A stretch of 64,000 nucleotides of DNA from Ricordea florida (taxonomy: Eukaryota > Cnidaria > Anthozoa > Corallimorpharia > Ricordeidae): assembly GCA_949710005.1 (NCBI GenBank), contig OX453274.1, positions 25,162,778 through 25,226,777 on the forward strand, read 5' to 3'. Below the pieces are notes generated by a model that was given only the letters and a program-made list of their open reading frames with translations, was not told where the DNA came from and did not search any database. Numbering within the stretch: the first letter of the stretch is position 1; each line of letters opens with the position of its first letter. The translations under genes and the position numbers were made by a program. Shown in pieces: positions 1-11,800 of this stretch.

Positions 1-847
1 TTTAAGCTCACGAATGTTTCCTTTTTAAATTCTTGCCGATTGGATTAATGCAAAAAACTTGAATTGCTGTTTTTGGTCGAATGCGTGATCGTAATTATTT
101 GCAATGCATCATGGGTAACTGGACAGTATTTTAGGTAACAGATGGTCACATCTTTTGTGTCTCTTCGTGGATTTTATGCCGGATTTTTGTTATATTTTTA
201 TCATTTTATGGTTGAAATCTCGAATACGCTTTAAAAAGGTTTATCAAAAAATCAGGAGGAATTTAAGGCTATTTCAGAACGATTTGTTAAAACAAAATAA
301 AAAACTTAAAGCAGTTCACTCAATAGCACAGTGGAAAATACAGGAAAATGTGGATCCAAATAACGACTAACGGGGTATATAAACTCAACCATCACAAAAT
401 TCTCTGACTGCTTAAGAATCGAAACTGCAGCCGTCTTGCCAACGCACCAATTCCGATGTATTCTATGGCGGAAGTCAAGCTATTTGAAGAAAAGCGAAAA
501 ACGGCAAAAAACACACTCAAGGACAATTTCTGTTTTAACACAATCGATATCTTTATTCCGTCGCGATTTTTCAGTAAAAGCAAAGGCCTGTACCACGTGA
601 GAGCTAACTTTACACACTTCCGGTTAATTTTCTTTAAGACACAATTTCCGGTTTCTACACTATTAAACAGCCGAAGGCCGTTTAGAAGGCGGAGGCTACG
701 AAAAAGTGGAAACATGCGCCTGAGCAAATACGAGGAAGAATTCCTCCTTAAACAACAACCAGAGGAAGACGGAGGTTCCATAACAGAAAGCGAAGATGAA
801 ATCCTCAACGCTGAAGAGCTCACGAAGAAGAACGACAAGCAGCAATT
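1..847. other. no recognised gene
   Basis: Two open frames (155-370 and 456-878 on plus) have no domain I recognise and unremarkable composition. The second ends just inside the LTR-like repeat at 848. I see no RNA gene or repeat that I can name here. Confidence 0.4.
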
Positions 848-1000
848 GGTCTCGAGTAAACCATTTGTTGAAACTTGACAACGATTTCTGAGAGAGATTT
901 CGAGCCTAACGAACTAGTAGACGTATTCCTCGTGGTCGACCATAAACTCAGCACCAGGTAGTCACGTGACCTAACCAGTTTTTTACGTAAAATAAGAAGG
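848..1000 (-). repeat. putative 3' LTR segment of BEL/Pao element
   Basis: It matches 6615-6770 with many substitutions; shared blocks include aaacttgac, gatttc, actagta and gtagtcacgtgacctaa. The divergence implies an old insertion. The LTR may extend further right than the recognisable match. Confidence 0.5.
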
Positions 1001-1136
1001 CACGAAATGTCCTTCACATCAAACTCCCCTTCCTCGATGGGCCAGTGGCTCATCGATCTATCAACAGGAGTTCCATGTGCTTTTATCTTAACAGCTCTCT
1101 AACGTTCTAGTCCTCTTAAAGTTCGCTATCGTTCTC

Positions 1137-1700
1137 TTATTTTTCTGCTACATCCTCTGCAAGGAGGTCCAAGGGGCAAATTCTGGTGATCGGTCTCATC
1201 AATTCTTTACTGCCGACCCTGACTTTAACAGCTCTCATGTGCTTGTCCTTTACTGGAAAGACTGCTAAGACTCTACTGAGTGGCCAATGCCCACGGGGTG
1301 TGTCTGGTGCCACCACTAGGACTACATCATTAACTTGGATGTCTTTCGTTTCCTTCTGCCACTTAGGCCGACGGTTCAAGGTTGGTAACCACTCTCGCAG
1401 CAACCGGTTCCAAAAATGGCGCCATAACTTTTGTACCTGCCACCATCGCTTCTTGGGATTGAAATGGCCACCATCAACTGATTCAGGAGCAAATTGGCCT
1501 CCTACCTGTCCAATCAGAAAATGATTCGGTGTAACAGGTGTGTCGTCTGAGGGATTGGCAGACTGATAGGTTAAAGGTCGGGAATTTATGAGTGCCTCAG
1601 CACCCGTAAATGCTGTCACAAGTTCTTCATCAGTTACATCTGCAGCTCCCAATATGGCATAGATTGCTCTCTTCGCCGACGTAACCATTGTCTCATGCAC
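1137..1700 (-). pseudogene. BEL/Pao integrase C-terminal part with DUF5641-like end
   Basis: This 187-aa frame holds the end of the integrase core, beginning with the HETM motif that contains the catalytic Glu, followed by the INSRPLT and NHFLIG blocks. After these comes the WPLSRV and KVRVGS C-terminal region typical of Pao integrases (DUF5641). In the intact family the protein inserts the cDNA into host DNA. Here it is only the tail of a broken polyprotein: the rest of the integrase core lies in another frame at 1634-1951. Confidence 0.85.
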
Positions 1701-1951
1701 CCCACCAAAATGAGGTGCCCACGGAATGTTGAAATGCCACTTGATTCCTTTGTTTGCAGCTGATTCTTCAATTTGTGTCGAACCAGTTGGTCGACAAGTT
1801 CCCTCAGCTCTCTTTGCGCACCCACAAAATTACTTCCATTATCAGAAATCATCCCTTCTGGAAGCCCTCTCCGATGCTGAAGGAATCTGTATCCAACCCA
1901 TAAGCCAATTCTAGGTGAACAGCCCTTGACGTTACGTAGGTAAATAAACAA
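1634..1951 (-). pseudogene. BEL/Pao integrase core fragment
   Basis: This frame contains the block ISDNGSNFVGAQRELREL with the second catalytic Asp of the retroviral integrase (rve) core. It shifts frame before the third catalytic residue, which is continued in the neighbouring frame (1137-1700). The shift shows that the copy can no longer express a complete integrase. Confidence 0.8.
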
Positions 1952-1960
1952 AGGTATCGT

Positions 1961-2520
1961 TCAGCTCTCTTCTTGCCTTACCCTTGAACAGTTACAAACG
2001 GTGGAATGTTTGGTGGAGGGGCCATTACCTGTTTGGCAGCCTTTTCCTTTGCCTTTTTGGACACTCACAGCACTCTTTTCCGAAGTCACGAGTCTCCTCT
2101 CTATCTTGCATGATTCAGAATCTGGCTTACAGTTTGTGATTGGTTCCTGCGGCATAGTTGGTTCTTACATTGCAGGACTTCACGATTAGTCTGGTCAGTC
2201 CACTCTTCCTGGCAGAATGACTGGGAATCTAGTAGCAAAAGGCAAGTAGTCCGCATACCGCAGTCTTCCATCTGACCGAAGTAGACTATCTTCGTTTAGG
2301 ATAGGGTAGAAACTCAACAACTTGCTGCTTTGTGGAATAGACTTGAAATCAGCCAATGCCTTGTATTCTTCTCGGGAGGCTTCTTGTTGCGCCTCTTTAA
2401 TAATGTCGATTTCTGCATCTGCAATCTCTTGACCCATAAGTTCTCCAGTACCTCGGCTCTCTCCTTTGGAGGCCTTCTGCAGTTGTTCACGAATCGCTCC
2501 ACCCATGCTCTAACTCTCAT
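1961..2520 (-). pseudogene. BEL/Pao integrase N-terminal / linker fragment
   Basis: Overlapping frames (2195-2506 and 2314-2520) carry the block SSKLLSFYPILNEDSLLRSDGRLRYAD (first 20 residues and beyond, 2215-2350 region), typical of the region between RNase H and the zinc-binding N-terminus of Pao integrases. The alternation of frames shows small indels. The most upstream part (MRVRAWVERFVNNCRR) belongs to the same linker. Confidence 0.7.
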
Positions 2521-2798
2521 TAGTGTGGTTCAGCTTGAATATCGGTTGGGCTGTAAACGCCAAGTTGCTTGTGGGGTCAGCGAGATCAATACTGATTCTT
2601 TGTCTTGCCCATAAAATGTTGCTCTCACTTACTTACGGACTTCAAGGGTTGCTTCCGGAGTTACCTCAAAAGTTCGTTTTAGGCCACGAGTCTTCGGGCA
2701 TACTCAAGAAATCTGGACCCTTAAACCACATCTCATTTCTCCTTAACTTAGCCACGGAAGTTCTTCTGCTTGGCAGGTCAACAGGGTTCTGGCGTGTG

Positions 2799-3476
2799 CT
2801 AACATGACGCCACTGAGTGGGACCGCTTGAATTGTGTATTTCGGTTTGCTACAAATGGTCTGAAACTGCGGCTGGGGCTTCGTATCCACCACAGCACATT
2901 CATGCTGTCACTCCAGAATGCGAGTTGGCTCTGGCCAATTGTAAGGACCTTGGCTATGTACAGGGCCAATCTTAACCCCAAAGCAGCTCCCATACGTTTG
3001 AGTCTCTGAACGCTTGTAGCTGATAGTGGTGCCACTCGAGTCTTGGAGGCGGCTAGGTTAGTTGATACTGTACCATCCTTGTACTGGTATCTGGTATACG
3101 CAGCAGCTGCACCATACGCATTCTCTGACGCATTTGTGAAGGTTTGCAAGGTGACTTTCTCAACATCTGACTTCAGCTGTAGGCAACAAGGCACTTGCAT
3201 ATCTGACAACTCTGCGAGCTCGTCAAACCATTTCTTGGTCTGTCTAGCCTGGCTCTGGTCCAGTGGGTCGTCCCAGTCTAACCCTGAGGTCCACATCTCT
3301 TGCAGTAAAATCTTTGCTCGGATTACATACGGCACCAGAAATCCAATTGCATCAAACAGCATGGCTATCTTCTGACGGAAATTTTGCTTGGTCAATTGAA
3401 ACTTCTCATCTGGTAGATTTACTTTGTAAGTGAACACATCTTCTTTAGCTAACGAAAACACACCAAGCGTCTTCAC
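2799..3476 (-). pseudogene. BEL/Pao RT thumb and RNase H (peptidase A17 region) fragment
   Basis: This 225-aa frame starts with the block TLGVFS and contains the DAIGFLVPYVIRAKILLQE and GLDWDDPL motifs that define the Pao post-RT region (Pfam Peptidase_A17 area). RNase H-like sequence follows, with a WSDSMNVLWWI block. The first RNase H acidic residues are partly substituted. In a live element this part degrades the RNA of the RNA/DNA hybrid. It is out of frame with the RT core to its right. Confidence 0.85.
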
Positions 3477-3479
3477 TGA

Positions 3480-4460
3480 CGCTTAATTTCCTTTGTCTAA
3501 GTCTACTTCTGCAGCCTGGTCTTCTTCAGTTATCTTCTCAAGTACTTTCTCTGAGTTGGAAAGCCACTTTCTGGCATGCATACTTGCGGACCCCCACGTT
3601 GCTTACAGTTCCTCGTTAAGCTCCCTGCACTCCTCTTCGCTAGGGGAAGAATCCATGCTGTCATCCATGTATGTGAACTTCAAAATTGTTTCTGCAGCTT
3701 TTGCGTAGTGCTCTTGACTTTCCCTTGCATGCTTCTAACAAACAAATTGTGCTTGATATGGACACGAGTTAACTAAGACAAGGCTATTGAACTGATTCAC
3801 ATTTGGATCTAGGTCCCTCAACAGAAAACGGTGGAATGGTCTGCTTGATTGTGATATTCCAATTCTAAGATACATCTATGCAATGTCACAGACCAGCGCT
3901 ACTGGAAACCTTTCGAAAACGGAGCCGGACATCAAAGATATTCTTTTGGAGTTTTGGTTCTTGACATATGACGTCATACAATAACAGTCCATCAAATTTT
4001 GCAGAGGCATCAAAAACCACTCCAGTCTTTGCAGATGTCTTTTCAGGTCTGACAATTGCGAAGTGTGGGAGATACCAGGCTTTCTCTTCTGTGTAAGGGG
4101 GTGTCACTTTGGTAACGTAGCCCTTCTGTAAGTATGTGCTGATAACATCTGAATACGCCCCAGCCAGCTGAGAATCCTTCAGAAGTCTCTTTTCTGTGCT
4201 CACCAACCGGTTCACTGCCATCTCATAGTTGTTTGCTCTGGGCATCTGGTTTCCATGTGCATGTCTACTTTATATTGCTCCCATCTGAACTCCACTGAGC
4301 TCTCAAATGCTTTTATCGCCGACTCTTCCTCTTCCTTCAGCATTCCCCTTTCTGTAACTGACCCAGATGATGTCACCTCCCAAAATTTCTGGAGTACAGA
4401 GCTCAATTTCTTCTCTTGATGGTGAACGAAATAGACCATGTTCAAATTCGTCTGCGGCAC
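3480..4460 (-). pseudogene. BEL/Pao reverse transcriptase core, broken
   Basis: The N-terminal RT part lies in frames at 3886-4245 (block AWYLPHFAIVRPEK, then VVFDASAKFDG) and 4212-4460. The catalytic YMDD box is visible on minus at about 3660-3671, followed by SMDSSP, but in a different frame from the upstream part. At least two frameshifts separate the pieces. The active-site box itself survives. Confidence 0.85.
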
Positions 4461-4526
4461 GTTGCTCCCTATCAGGCTAAGTGAACCAATACCAGTCCAG
4501 CCTAAAGCTCTCAGTCAAGCCACAGG

Positions 4527-5137
4527 CTATACAGTTTGGCCACGGACATCTCTAATAGAATAATGCAACTCAGCATAGTCTATGCCAATCAACATGTCAA
4601 GGATTGGCCGAGGGCCAAGACTTGGGAACTTGATGCCTTGCAGGTGCTTCCAGTTTGCTGATTGCCCTTTCCAGTTAACTTGTCGCATCTTCTTAGTTAC
4701 TCGTGTTGCTGTAAATACCGAAATTCTAGCACAAGTGGTCCCATCAATAATTTGTTGGTCAAAGTCAACTGGCATGGTTTCAAAGGAATCGTCCTCGCCA
4801 TTCAACTCATTGAGTGTAATCCTCTGTGTACTCCCCTCTAATCCGAGCTCAGCAGCCATATCGCCGTTGATGTAGGTCTTCGTGCTTCTATGTGGTAAGG
4901 CGTTTGTTACCCTTCTCCGCTAACCATTGCCACCACCACCGGCACTGTACGCAAGCCGAGTTCCCCTACTGGCTCTGGAGCTTTGGAGGTTTCCATGGTT
5001 GTTGTCAGGGAGTGCTCAGAAAGGGTACTTCGCTCCCACGCTGTGCCAGACCTGCGTGCATTCATGCCCAAATTCAAAGATAAGCTCCTCTCTGGCTCTT
5101 GGACTAGTGACTCGCTAGCACTTCCAGTATTGACCAA
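4527..5137 (-). pseudogene. BEL/Pao aspartic protease region, catalytic site lost
   Basis: The block LRTVPV and the following KTYINGDMAAELGLEG match the start of Pao aspartic proteases, which normally have a DDGST-type catalytic loop between them. Here the corresponding residues read NALPHRSTKTYI, so the catalytic aspartate is missing. A stop and a frameshift separate the two pieces (4907-5137 and 4527-4859). The downstream SLGPRPILDMLIGIDYAELH block is the conserved end of the protease region. Confidence 0.75.
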
Positions 5138-5180
5138 CTGACCCCCATGCAGGGCCCGGTTGTGTGTTTTTTGACAGCCA

Positions 5181-5524
5181 TCAATACCACATTGACTTTT
5201 CTGTGAGCACTGCCCTCCTCTGTGGTTTTCTTCCCAGGCATCGGTAGCACATTCTCAGTTGTTTAGCTTTCTGCCAACGACTTTGTACATCTATCTTCAT
5301 GAGCTCTTGACACCTTCCCATTGGATGATCCTCTTTCTTACATACTGGGCACCTTGTGCTAGCTGGCTTTCCTGACCCGTTTGAGCAAAGAGTGTGTGTG
5401 AGCCGTATCGTCGTTTTCCAGTCAGCCCACATAGTGTCTCTGTTGCAACAGTTTGGAACTCCGCTTCTTGTATGATCCACTCACGAAGTGTCTCAACACA
5501 TTTCAATCTTCTCTGCTTACACAC
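5181..5524 (-). pseudogene. BEL/Pao gag zinc-knuckle fragment
   Basis: The frame contains CPVCKKEDHPMGRC followed by CYRCLG, the paired knuckle arrangement at the end of Pao gag proteins, which binds RNA. A second frame (5297-5524) covers the preceding gag region. There is no intact connection to the protease. Confidence 0.7.
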
Positions 5525-5791
5525 TCATCCATTGTAATTAGCAAGCATTGTACAGGTCATCTTCTTTAAATCTCCATGGATAAGGACCCATTGCTAAGCT
5601 CCTTTTTCTTCCAGCCTCTTTTAGATTTATGAAATCATATCCAGTAAGTCAGCCAACCTGTCTTCATCCTTGGCGTTTCCAGGGCGAATTGGTCGAAACT
5701 GGTGTAATTCCTCCAAGTGCAAATTGATTTGACGACGTTGACCACCGCATTTTCTCTCCAATCTGCTCTTAGCTACTTGATAAGCCTCGGC

Positions 5792-6588
5792 TTAATGTCC
5801 TAAGCTCTCAACTGCTACCAACGTTTCTCCAAATAGGTACTTCTTTAATTGCAACAATTTGTACTCCGCGGTGGCCGGCGCTTTGTCAACACAAGCTATA
5901 AAAGCTGCCTTCCAATTACTATAGGACCTCTTGTCTCCGTTAAATACGGGAATAGAAACCCTTGTTAATTGTTTCCACATGTCCTTCCCGAGCTCATATT
6001 TCGGTGATTCGTCATTGGTCTTTTCTTCCTCTTCCAACATCCCTTTTTGGCGGGCTTGGAGGCGACAACTCAAGCTCCTCGTCTATGGCACCTTCCAGCT
6101 TCAAATATTTCTTTTCGCAATCTCCTTTTGCGCTGGCTAATTCCTCCTTTGATTCTCTAACCTCGGCTTCCATTTCTATTTGACGACAGGCGTAATCTTC
6201 TTCCATTTTTTCTCGTGCACGCTTGACAAAGTCTTCCTTTTCGCGTTATCGCTCCTCGTTCTCGGTCACGCGCTGGGGAGCTTTTGTTTCTTGTGAATGC
6301 AAACTGCGTAATTTCCCGGAAAAGCCCGACGCTTGACTCGATAATTCCTCCTTGATAGCATCCAAATATTCTTGTACACACTTCCCTGATCTCTTTTAGC
6401 TCTAAGCTTGTTTTCTCAACACCACTGCCTAGCTTGGGATTAACATTCTCTTGGGCTTCGTCGAGTTTCTTCCTCGAAGCTCTTATTTCACGGTTGCTTG
6501 CCACTGCATCGTCTATGGCCTTCGCTCTTTCGCGGCGCTTCTTTTTCGTATTCAACGGCATTTTCGCAGCTTCGGCGAATTTCCACAA
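5792..6588 (-). pseudogene. BEL/Pao gag fragments
   Basis: The start codon at 6586-6588 is preceded by the LTR-like repeat and opens a highly charged frame (6157-6588) with a lysine- and arginine-rich N-terminus. The later piece (5792-6073) has the block SIPVFNGDKRSYSNWKAAF, the DUF1759-type gag core (F-G-x-W) found in Pao elements. The pieces are in different frames. Confidence 0.75.
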
Positions 6589-6614
6589 CTGGAACTTCGC
6601 TCTGTTACCGTTAT

Positions 6615-6770
6615 GGTCTCGAGTTAACCATTTATTGAAACTTGACAGCGATTTCTAAGAGGAATTTCGACCCTTACAAACTAGTACAAATATTCCCCGT
6701 TGTCGACAAAAACCTCCACATTAGGTAGTCACGTGACCTAAGCATTTTTCTACGTCAAATACGAAGTCAC
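6615..6770 (-). repeat. putative 5' LTR segment of BEL/Pao element
   Basis: Partner of the repeat at 848-1000, lying just upstream (on minus) of the gag start, as expected of the 5' LTR. The outer right edge is not defined. Confidence 0.5.
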
Positions 6771-7660
6771 TTTCTTTGTGTTTTCAGGGACTTCTTCGTT
6801 GTTAATTTGGATGATTTCTTTCTTTATCACGGATGCAAACCGAGACGTTATATTTTTCGACATTTACGCAAGGGAGCGAGAAACTCGCGAGTTGCTCGGA
6901 GGTAAATAGGAAAGCATATTCGGAGGTTGACTAGCCAATCAGATCCCTCCTTAAACGCTATCCACTGTTTTAGTACATACTAAATGCAGATATTTGGAGC
7001 ATTTCATGAGATATTTAGGAAGTTTTACCAGATATTAAGGGCTTTTGAGAATTTCCAGAACCATATTTGGGCCCTTTTTTGAGATATTTGTGTCAAGGGT
7101 TAGAACAGTAAGAACAGAACATTACTGAAGCCAAATAAAATCCTTTGTTAATTGCTCAGCTAAACTCTAAATAGACCATAAAAAGTACAGAAGGAAAATT
7201 CATGAGATAGACGCAGAGGATGCATAATAAGCCAAATTAGATACACCCGGCCATAAGCCCTGTATTTTCATACCCTTTTTTTGTGTATCCCTTCAGCTTC
7301 ACACCGTTTCTTTTTGTTGAGGATCCGGGACTGCCCCAAATTCACTTGTTAGTCAGGAATTTTACCATTTTGCCTCACAAAATTGAAGTCGTATTGAGAT
7401 TGCTTACTTACTTACTCATTACCAACAGTCAAATGTGTGGCACGGCCTTAGCGAAACTCTCTGAACATTTCTAAGTCAATGTGGAGTAAAACAGACCGTA
7501 ATGTTACCGGACCTAAAAGAATTGTACCTTGAACCGCATTAGCCGAACTGATGCAAGGGAATACATATGTGAAGCAAGTAATGAGTGCATCGACTCAAGT
7601 GAAAGTATTTTACTCATTGTAAACGGTACATTAGGGTCTTAATCGTAACATTACTGTATA
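6771..7660. other. no recognised gene
   Basis: AT-rich DNA with short diverged direct repeats around 6980-7090 (variants of gatattt followed by gg/ag). A short open frame at 7283-7474 has no recognisable domain. Probably intron or intergenic DNA left of the ISL2EU element. Confidence 0.4.
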
Positions 7661-7726
7661 GACCCATTTCAGATGTGACGTCACGTCACGTCACGTGACT
7701 TTGCGAACTGGAGGACAACCTGTCAC
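7661..7726 (+). repeat. left terminal inverted repeat of ISL2EU element
   Basis: The first 22 bases match the right end exactly in inverse. An imperfect tandem cgtca stretch (cgtcacgtcacgtcacgtga) then differs from the right copy, and aactggaggacaa matches again. Confidence 0.85.
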
Positions 7727-8078
7727 GTTTGTTTACGAAATGGCGGTAAAACAGACGACAAAGCGAGGGCTCTTGCCTGGCTATTTTGAAGGGATACAGC
7801 TTAAGGAAACGAAAGAACGATATTTAGATAAATTAGCAGATAGAGGTGGACAAGATCCCTATGAAATTCCGCGAAACGAGTGGATGGATGATGTGGATTC
7901 TTGGCCAGATGTAACGTACATCCATGTGGGAATGTATCTATTATTTTCGTCGAGTCCATACACTCAAGATCAACTGATGAACTACAAGAGCTTAGATTGC
8001 TACCAAAATTTTGCGAATGGTTGGGTTCGAGAAGTATTTAGCAAGACGTTTGGCGAAAATCGCCTCTTAATCGCGAAG
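7695..8078 (+). pseudogene. ISL2EU YqaJ-type protein, exon 1
   Basis: This is the N-terminal exon of the SWIM-finger/YqaJ protein found in ISL2EU elements. The likely natural start is MAVKQTTKRGLLPGYFEGIQ (ATG at 7740); the frame is open from 7695. It contains the family blocks GGQDPYEIPR, VTYIHVGMYLLFS and YKSLDCYQNFANGWVREV. A clean donor (gcgaag, then gtaagg) ends it at 8078 and the reading frame continues in the exon at 8208 after a 129-nt intron. The C-terminal nuclease domain is absent from this copy (see the piece after E1). Confidence 0.8.
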
Positions 8079-8207
8079 GTAAGGTTGAGGAAGCCATTGC
8101 TGTTTTGTTTGTTCATGTTTTTGTCTCGCATCTGTTTTGGTTTATCGTCCGATCGATCGCTGATCGTTATATTTAAGGTTATATTTACTATAATGTTTCA
8201 TTTTTAG

Positions 8208-8466
8208 GTTAATCATTCTCAGAGGATGTCTGAAAAGCCTCTTACTCCCTGGGTCGTGTGTGAAAAGTCCGGGAAAGTGCTTTATGCCCACTGTGACTGT
8301 ATGGCTGGCCTTGGCGAGAGCTGCTCACATGTGGCTTCACTTCCGTGGGCCATCGAAGCTGGATGCAAGCGACGGGATTCTCTAACAGTAACTGAAAAAA
8401 AGGCCTATTGGGTGCTGCCGTCAGCGGTGAAATCTGTACCATATTCCAGAGTAAAGGATATTCAGT
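8208..8466 (+). pseudogene. ISL2EU YqaJ-type protein, exon 2 with SWIM finger, cut by E1
   Basis: It starts after a tttttag acceptor with VNHSQRMSEKPL. The SWIM zinc finger follows: CDC in AHCDCMAGLGESCSHV, i.e. CxC...CxH, and then a VTEKKAYWVLPSAVK block. A stop appears at 8466-8468, but only because element E1 begins at 8467. The same frame resumes after E1 at 23319, so the insertion and not a point mutation interrupts the gene. Confidence 0.85.
8461..8466 (+). repeat. target site duplication of E1, left copy (ttcagt)
   Basis: ttcagt here is repeated at 23313-23318 on the other side of E1. If the last T of E1 is counted to the element (symmetrical TIR ending CT), the duplication is tcagt (5 bp); otherwise it is 6 bp. 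Confidence 0.85.
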
Positions 8467-8490
8467 AGTAGTATGTTAGAGTTTTTATAC

Positions 8491-8815
8491 CCGGATTTTT
8501 TTTTCAGGAAATTATCAGAAAATTTATCAGGATTTTATAATTTTTTCAGTATTTTTTTCAGATTTTATAAGATTTTCAGAAAACCGGATTTTTTTTCAGG
8601 AAATTATCAGAAAATTTATCAGGATTTTATAATTTTTTCAGTATTTTTTTCAGATTTTATAAGATTTTCAGAAAACCGGATTTTTTTTCAGGAAATTATC
8701 AGAAAATTTATCAGGATTTTATAATTTTTTCAGTATTTTTTTCAGATTTTATAAGATTTTCAGAAAACCGGATTTTTTTTTCAGGAAATTATCAGAAAAT
8801 TTATCAGGATTTTTA
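8491..8815 (+). repeat. 92-bp tandem repeat inside left TIR (three full units plus a part)
   Basis: Units start with ccggatttttttt at 8491, 8584, 8676 and 8768 and are nearly identical. They are rich in tcagga and tcagaaaa steps. The open frame through them is a by-product of the 92-93 bp period and low complexity. Confidence 0.95.
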
Positions 8816-8837
8816 AAAAAATAATTTTGAAAAATAG

Positions 8838-8844
8838 TTTAAAG
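8838..8844 (+). promoter_or_regulatory. tttaaag motif before E1 PolB
   Basis: The motif starts 27 nt before the PolB ATG and lies in the TIR, so the same sequence also serves the zinc-ribbon gene at the right end. Confidence 0.55.
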
Positions 8845-8864
8845 AGATAAATATAGTAAAGTAA

Positions 8865-11800
8865 ATGGACAATAAATCAGTGAAAGAACTGAAGAAGCTG
8901 AATGTGAAAGAATTGGAGAAGCTGAATGTGATAGAACTGAAAAAACTTGCCAAAGAGAGGGGTATTCCAAGATATTATTGGAAGACTAGACCCCAACTAA
9001 TTGAAGAGCTGCTTAACCCTCCTCAACAACCACAAGCCCCTAAAGCTGAACCAACCAAACGACGGCCTCCAACAACCCTTATAGTCAGACCACTAAAACC
9101 ACCAGTTACTACCCCCAACCAGCAGCAAAGACCTATCCCAGCCCCTAGAACTAATATACCCAACAAGCAGCAAAGACCTATCCCAGCCCCTAGAAAAAAT
9201 ATTCCCAACCAGCAGCAAAGACCTATCCCAGCCCCAAGAAAAAATATTGTATCTAGTTTCATAGATATTGGCAAGTGGTTAGTGAACGCCATCCCCAAAA
9301 CAAAGAACAACACGTTTAATTGGATAAAGAATCAAACATTGAAATTGGTGGACCGAGTTAAGCCTGTTGGTGAAGCGCTTGCGGATCTCATTAATAAAAA
9401 TATATCCAAACTTACTAATAACAGACCACCACAAACCCCACCACAAACCCCACCACAAACCCCACCACAAACCCCACCACAAACCCCACCTGAAAACCCA
9501 CCAAACCAAAATACCCACGAGGTTAAAGCTGATCTTAATAATGACTTATCAAAAATGATTTTTAACAAACTCAAACCGTACATAGAAATGCGTTCAAGGA
9601 TTGTTTACAGTTTTACGGCTAGAATTCATCGTGGGAGTGGAGAAATATCTGATTACCCCCCAAAAACACTTCGTGGGGAGGGAACTTTTACAAGTTTATC
9701 TGAAATAGAGGGTTATATCGAAAGGTGTGAGACCAAAAGGTTAGATTTGGAGAATGTTGAAGCGTGGAGCAGAGCATACCTACCAGCAACAGAGATCGTT
9801 GAAACCCCTGGTGTATACCAAGGCAGAGTTGAGTTTACTGAGATAACCGTAAAAGTTATTCACAGCAACGAGCCTTTAATGGGGTGTGGACCATTACCAG
9901 ATTGGTTACGTAACAAGAAATGTATTCACGCCGTAGATGATAAGAACGACAATCTATGTGTCTGGAGGTGTCTAGCTATTTACATGGGGTATCGTGATAA
10001 GAAACCTAGACCTGCCGAGGACACTACCAGAAAGGCCCTAAAACTAGCCCGAGATTTTTATGATAACCAAGAATTGAAAACTTCAGGAGTTAGGGCAACG
10101 AAACTTGTTGATTTTGAGGGTATTGCTAAGAGGTTTTCTGTTAACATCCGTCTGTATGAACCCAAAAACCAAAAGGTTTGGAAACTAGTGTTCGGGAAAG
10201 ACCAGTTCAAAACGAATTTACCATGTGTAGATATCGGACTATATAATGGACACTGTTTTTACATCAAGAATATAGAGCTGTTAACTGGACTCTGGGAATG
10301 TTCTGGATGTGAGCAAAGATTTAACAGACATGATAATTACAATAGACACGTTACAGAAAAAAGATGTTCAGGAGGAAAAACACAATTGATATGCAAAGGG
10401 GAAAAGTTCAAATACATCATGAACAGTTCAGAAAAGGTGTTTTATGGAGGTAATACCCAATTTAGTTACGCAGGGTGCCGATGGATAGAAGCACAGTCTA
10501 AGATTATAGGTAAACATATTCATCACGCTCTCTGTGGGCATGGTGGTGAGCGGTGTGTGAAGAACGGTAAAAATGAGATTTTGGTTGATGGATACGAGCA
10601 GGAGACTAAGACAGTTTTTCAATTCTATGGGTGTAAATGGCACGGCTGCCCCTGTTCAAGTTACGATGAAAAGAGATACAATGAAACTCTCAAAATGGAA
10701 AAGATGATCAAAGACTTGGGGTATAATGTTGTATCGGTTTGGGAACATGAAAAACCTAAATTAAGTGATATGAGACTTGAAAAGAAATTTACCCCATACC
10801 CTTATTTTATTGTTTACGATTTTGAAGCATTGCTATACAAACTTTCTCAACAGATGACTGCCGACCTGACTTTCAGTAACAAACATATTCCAGTTAGTGT
10901 TGCTATCATCGATAATTTTACAAAAGAACCCACTTTTCTTGTGAACTCAAACCCTGAAGAACTTATCAAAGACTTTATTTCAGATTTAGAACACCGTCGG
11001 AAAGATATTATCGAAAAAGTTATAAAAGAATATCAGCTTCCCAATGAAGATTCTATTCCTAATAACGTGCTAGATCAGTATAGAAAGTGGTTTAATCAAG
11101 TTCCTGTTTTAGGGTTCAATAGTGGTAAGTATGATATCAATATGATCAAAAAACATTTTGTAAAACCAATGGCCGAGAAAGCTGGACAGATTTTTGTGGC
11201 GAAGAAAGAGAATAGGTATATGTTCCTAACAACTGACCATTTTAAATTTTTAGATGCAATGTCCTACTTAGCCCCAGGACTATCTTTTGATAAGTGGTGT
11301 AAAGCAAATAATTGTTCAGCACAAAAACTTGTCTTTCCTTACGAATGGTTGGATAGTTATGAGAAGCTTTCTCACGCAGCCCCTGTGAAAATTGAAGACT
11401 TTTACTCAAGTCTCAAACATGAAATAACAGTGTCTCCTGAAGAATATAAAGAATTTAAGATCGAATTTCAAAAGAGGGGTTGTGTTACCATGATGGATTG
11501 GTTGAGGGAGTATAACCTAGCTGACGTTGTACCTTTCGTAGAAGCTTTGGAAAAGACACGGGAGCAATATTATCCAGATGAAATTGATATATTAAAAGAT
11601 GCTGTATCTATCCCAGGTATCTCAATGATGTATGTTCTGAACAAAGCCATAAAAATGAAGAAGAGAGACGAGCCTGCCTTATATGCTCCTGGTAAACCTT
11701 GCTTTCACAAATGTGATAAGACTTGTAGAAAAAAGGTTTGTAAAAAGTGCGCCAACACAAGGAAAGAATGTACCAAATGCCCTAAAAACAAGGTTTATGA

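Larger units (their letters stand above)
848..6770 (-). mobile_element. decayed BEL/Pao LTR retrotransposon
   Basis: On the minus strand, from right to left, there are recognisable gag, zinc-knuckle, aspartic protease, reverse transcriptase, RNase H and integrase segments in the order typical of BEL/Pao. The frame breaks repeatedly, so this is a dead copy. A related stretch of about 155 bp occurs at both ends (848-1000 and 6615-6770, both starting ggtctcgagt and sharing aggtagtcacgtgacctaa). I take these as parts of the LTRs; their outer limits and a target duplication are not resolved. Left to right on plus this reads LTR, integrase, RNase H, RT, protease, gag, LTR. Confidence 0.85.
8467..8923 (+). 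repeat. left TIR of E1, extends into PolB coding sequence
   Basis: It matches the inverse of 22949-23313. The match includes the tttaaag motif, the ATG and the first 19 codons of PolB, shared with the zinc-ribbon gene at the other end. The copies differ in length because the internal 92-bp repeat is present one more time here. Confidence 0.9.

Noticed and set aside
456..878. 140-aa frame left of the BEL/Pao element as a gene
   Set aside because: Composition is ordinary, no domain recognised, and it runs into the LTR-like repeat.
8473..8724. 83-aa open frame in the left TIR of E1 and its mirror at 23056-23307
   Set aside because: Produced by the AT-rich 92-bp tandem repeat; low complexity, present in mirror image, no start context.
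8491..8815. CRISPR-like regular repeat
   Set aside because: Units abut each other without unique spacers, and the locus is a TIR in an animal genome.
9279..9583. Glycine/tryptophan-rich minus-strand frames opposite the PolB proline linker
   Set aside because: Shadow frames of the 12-bp coding repeat.
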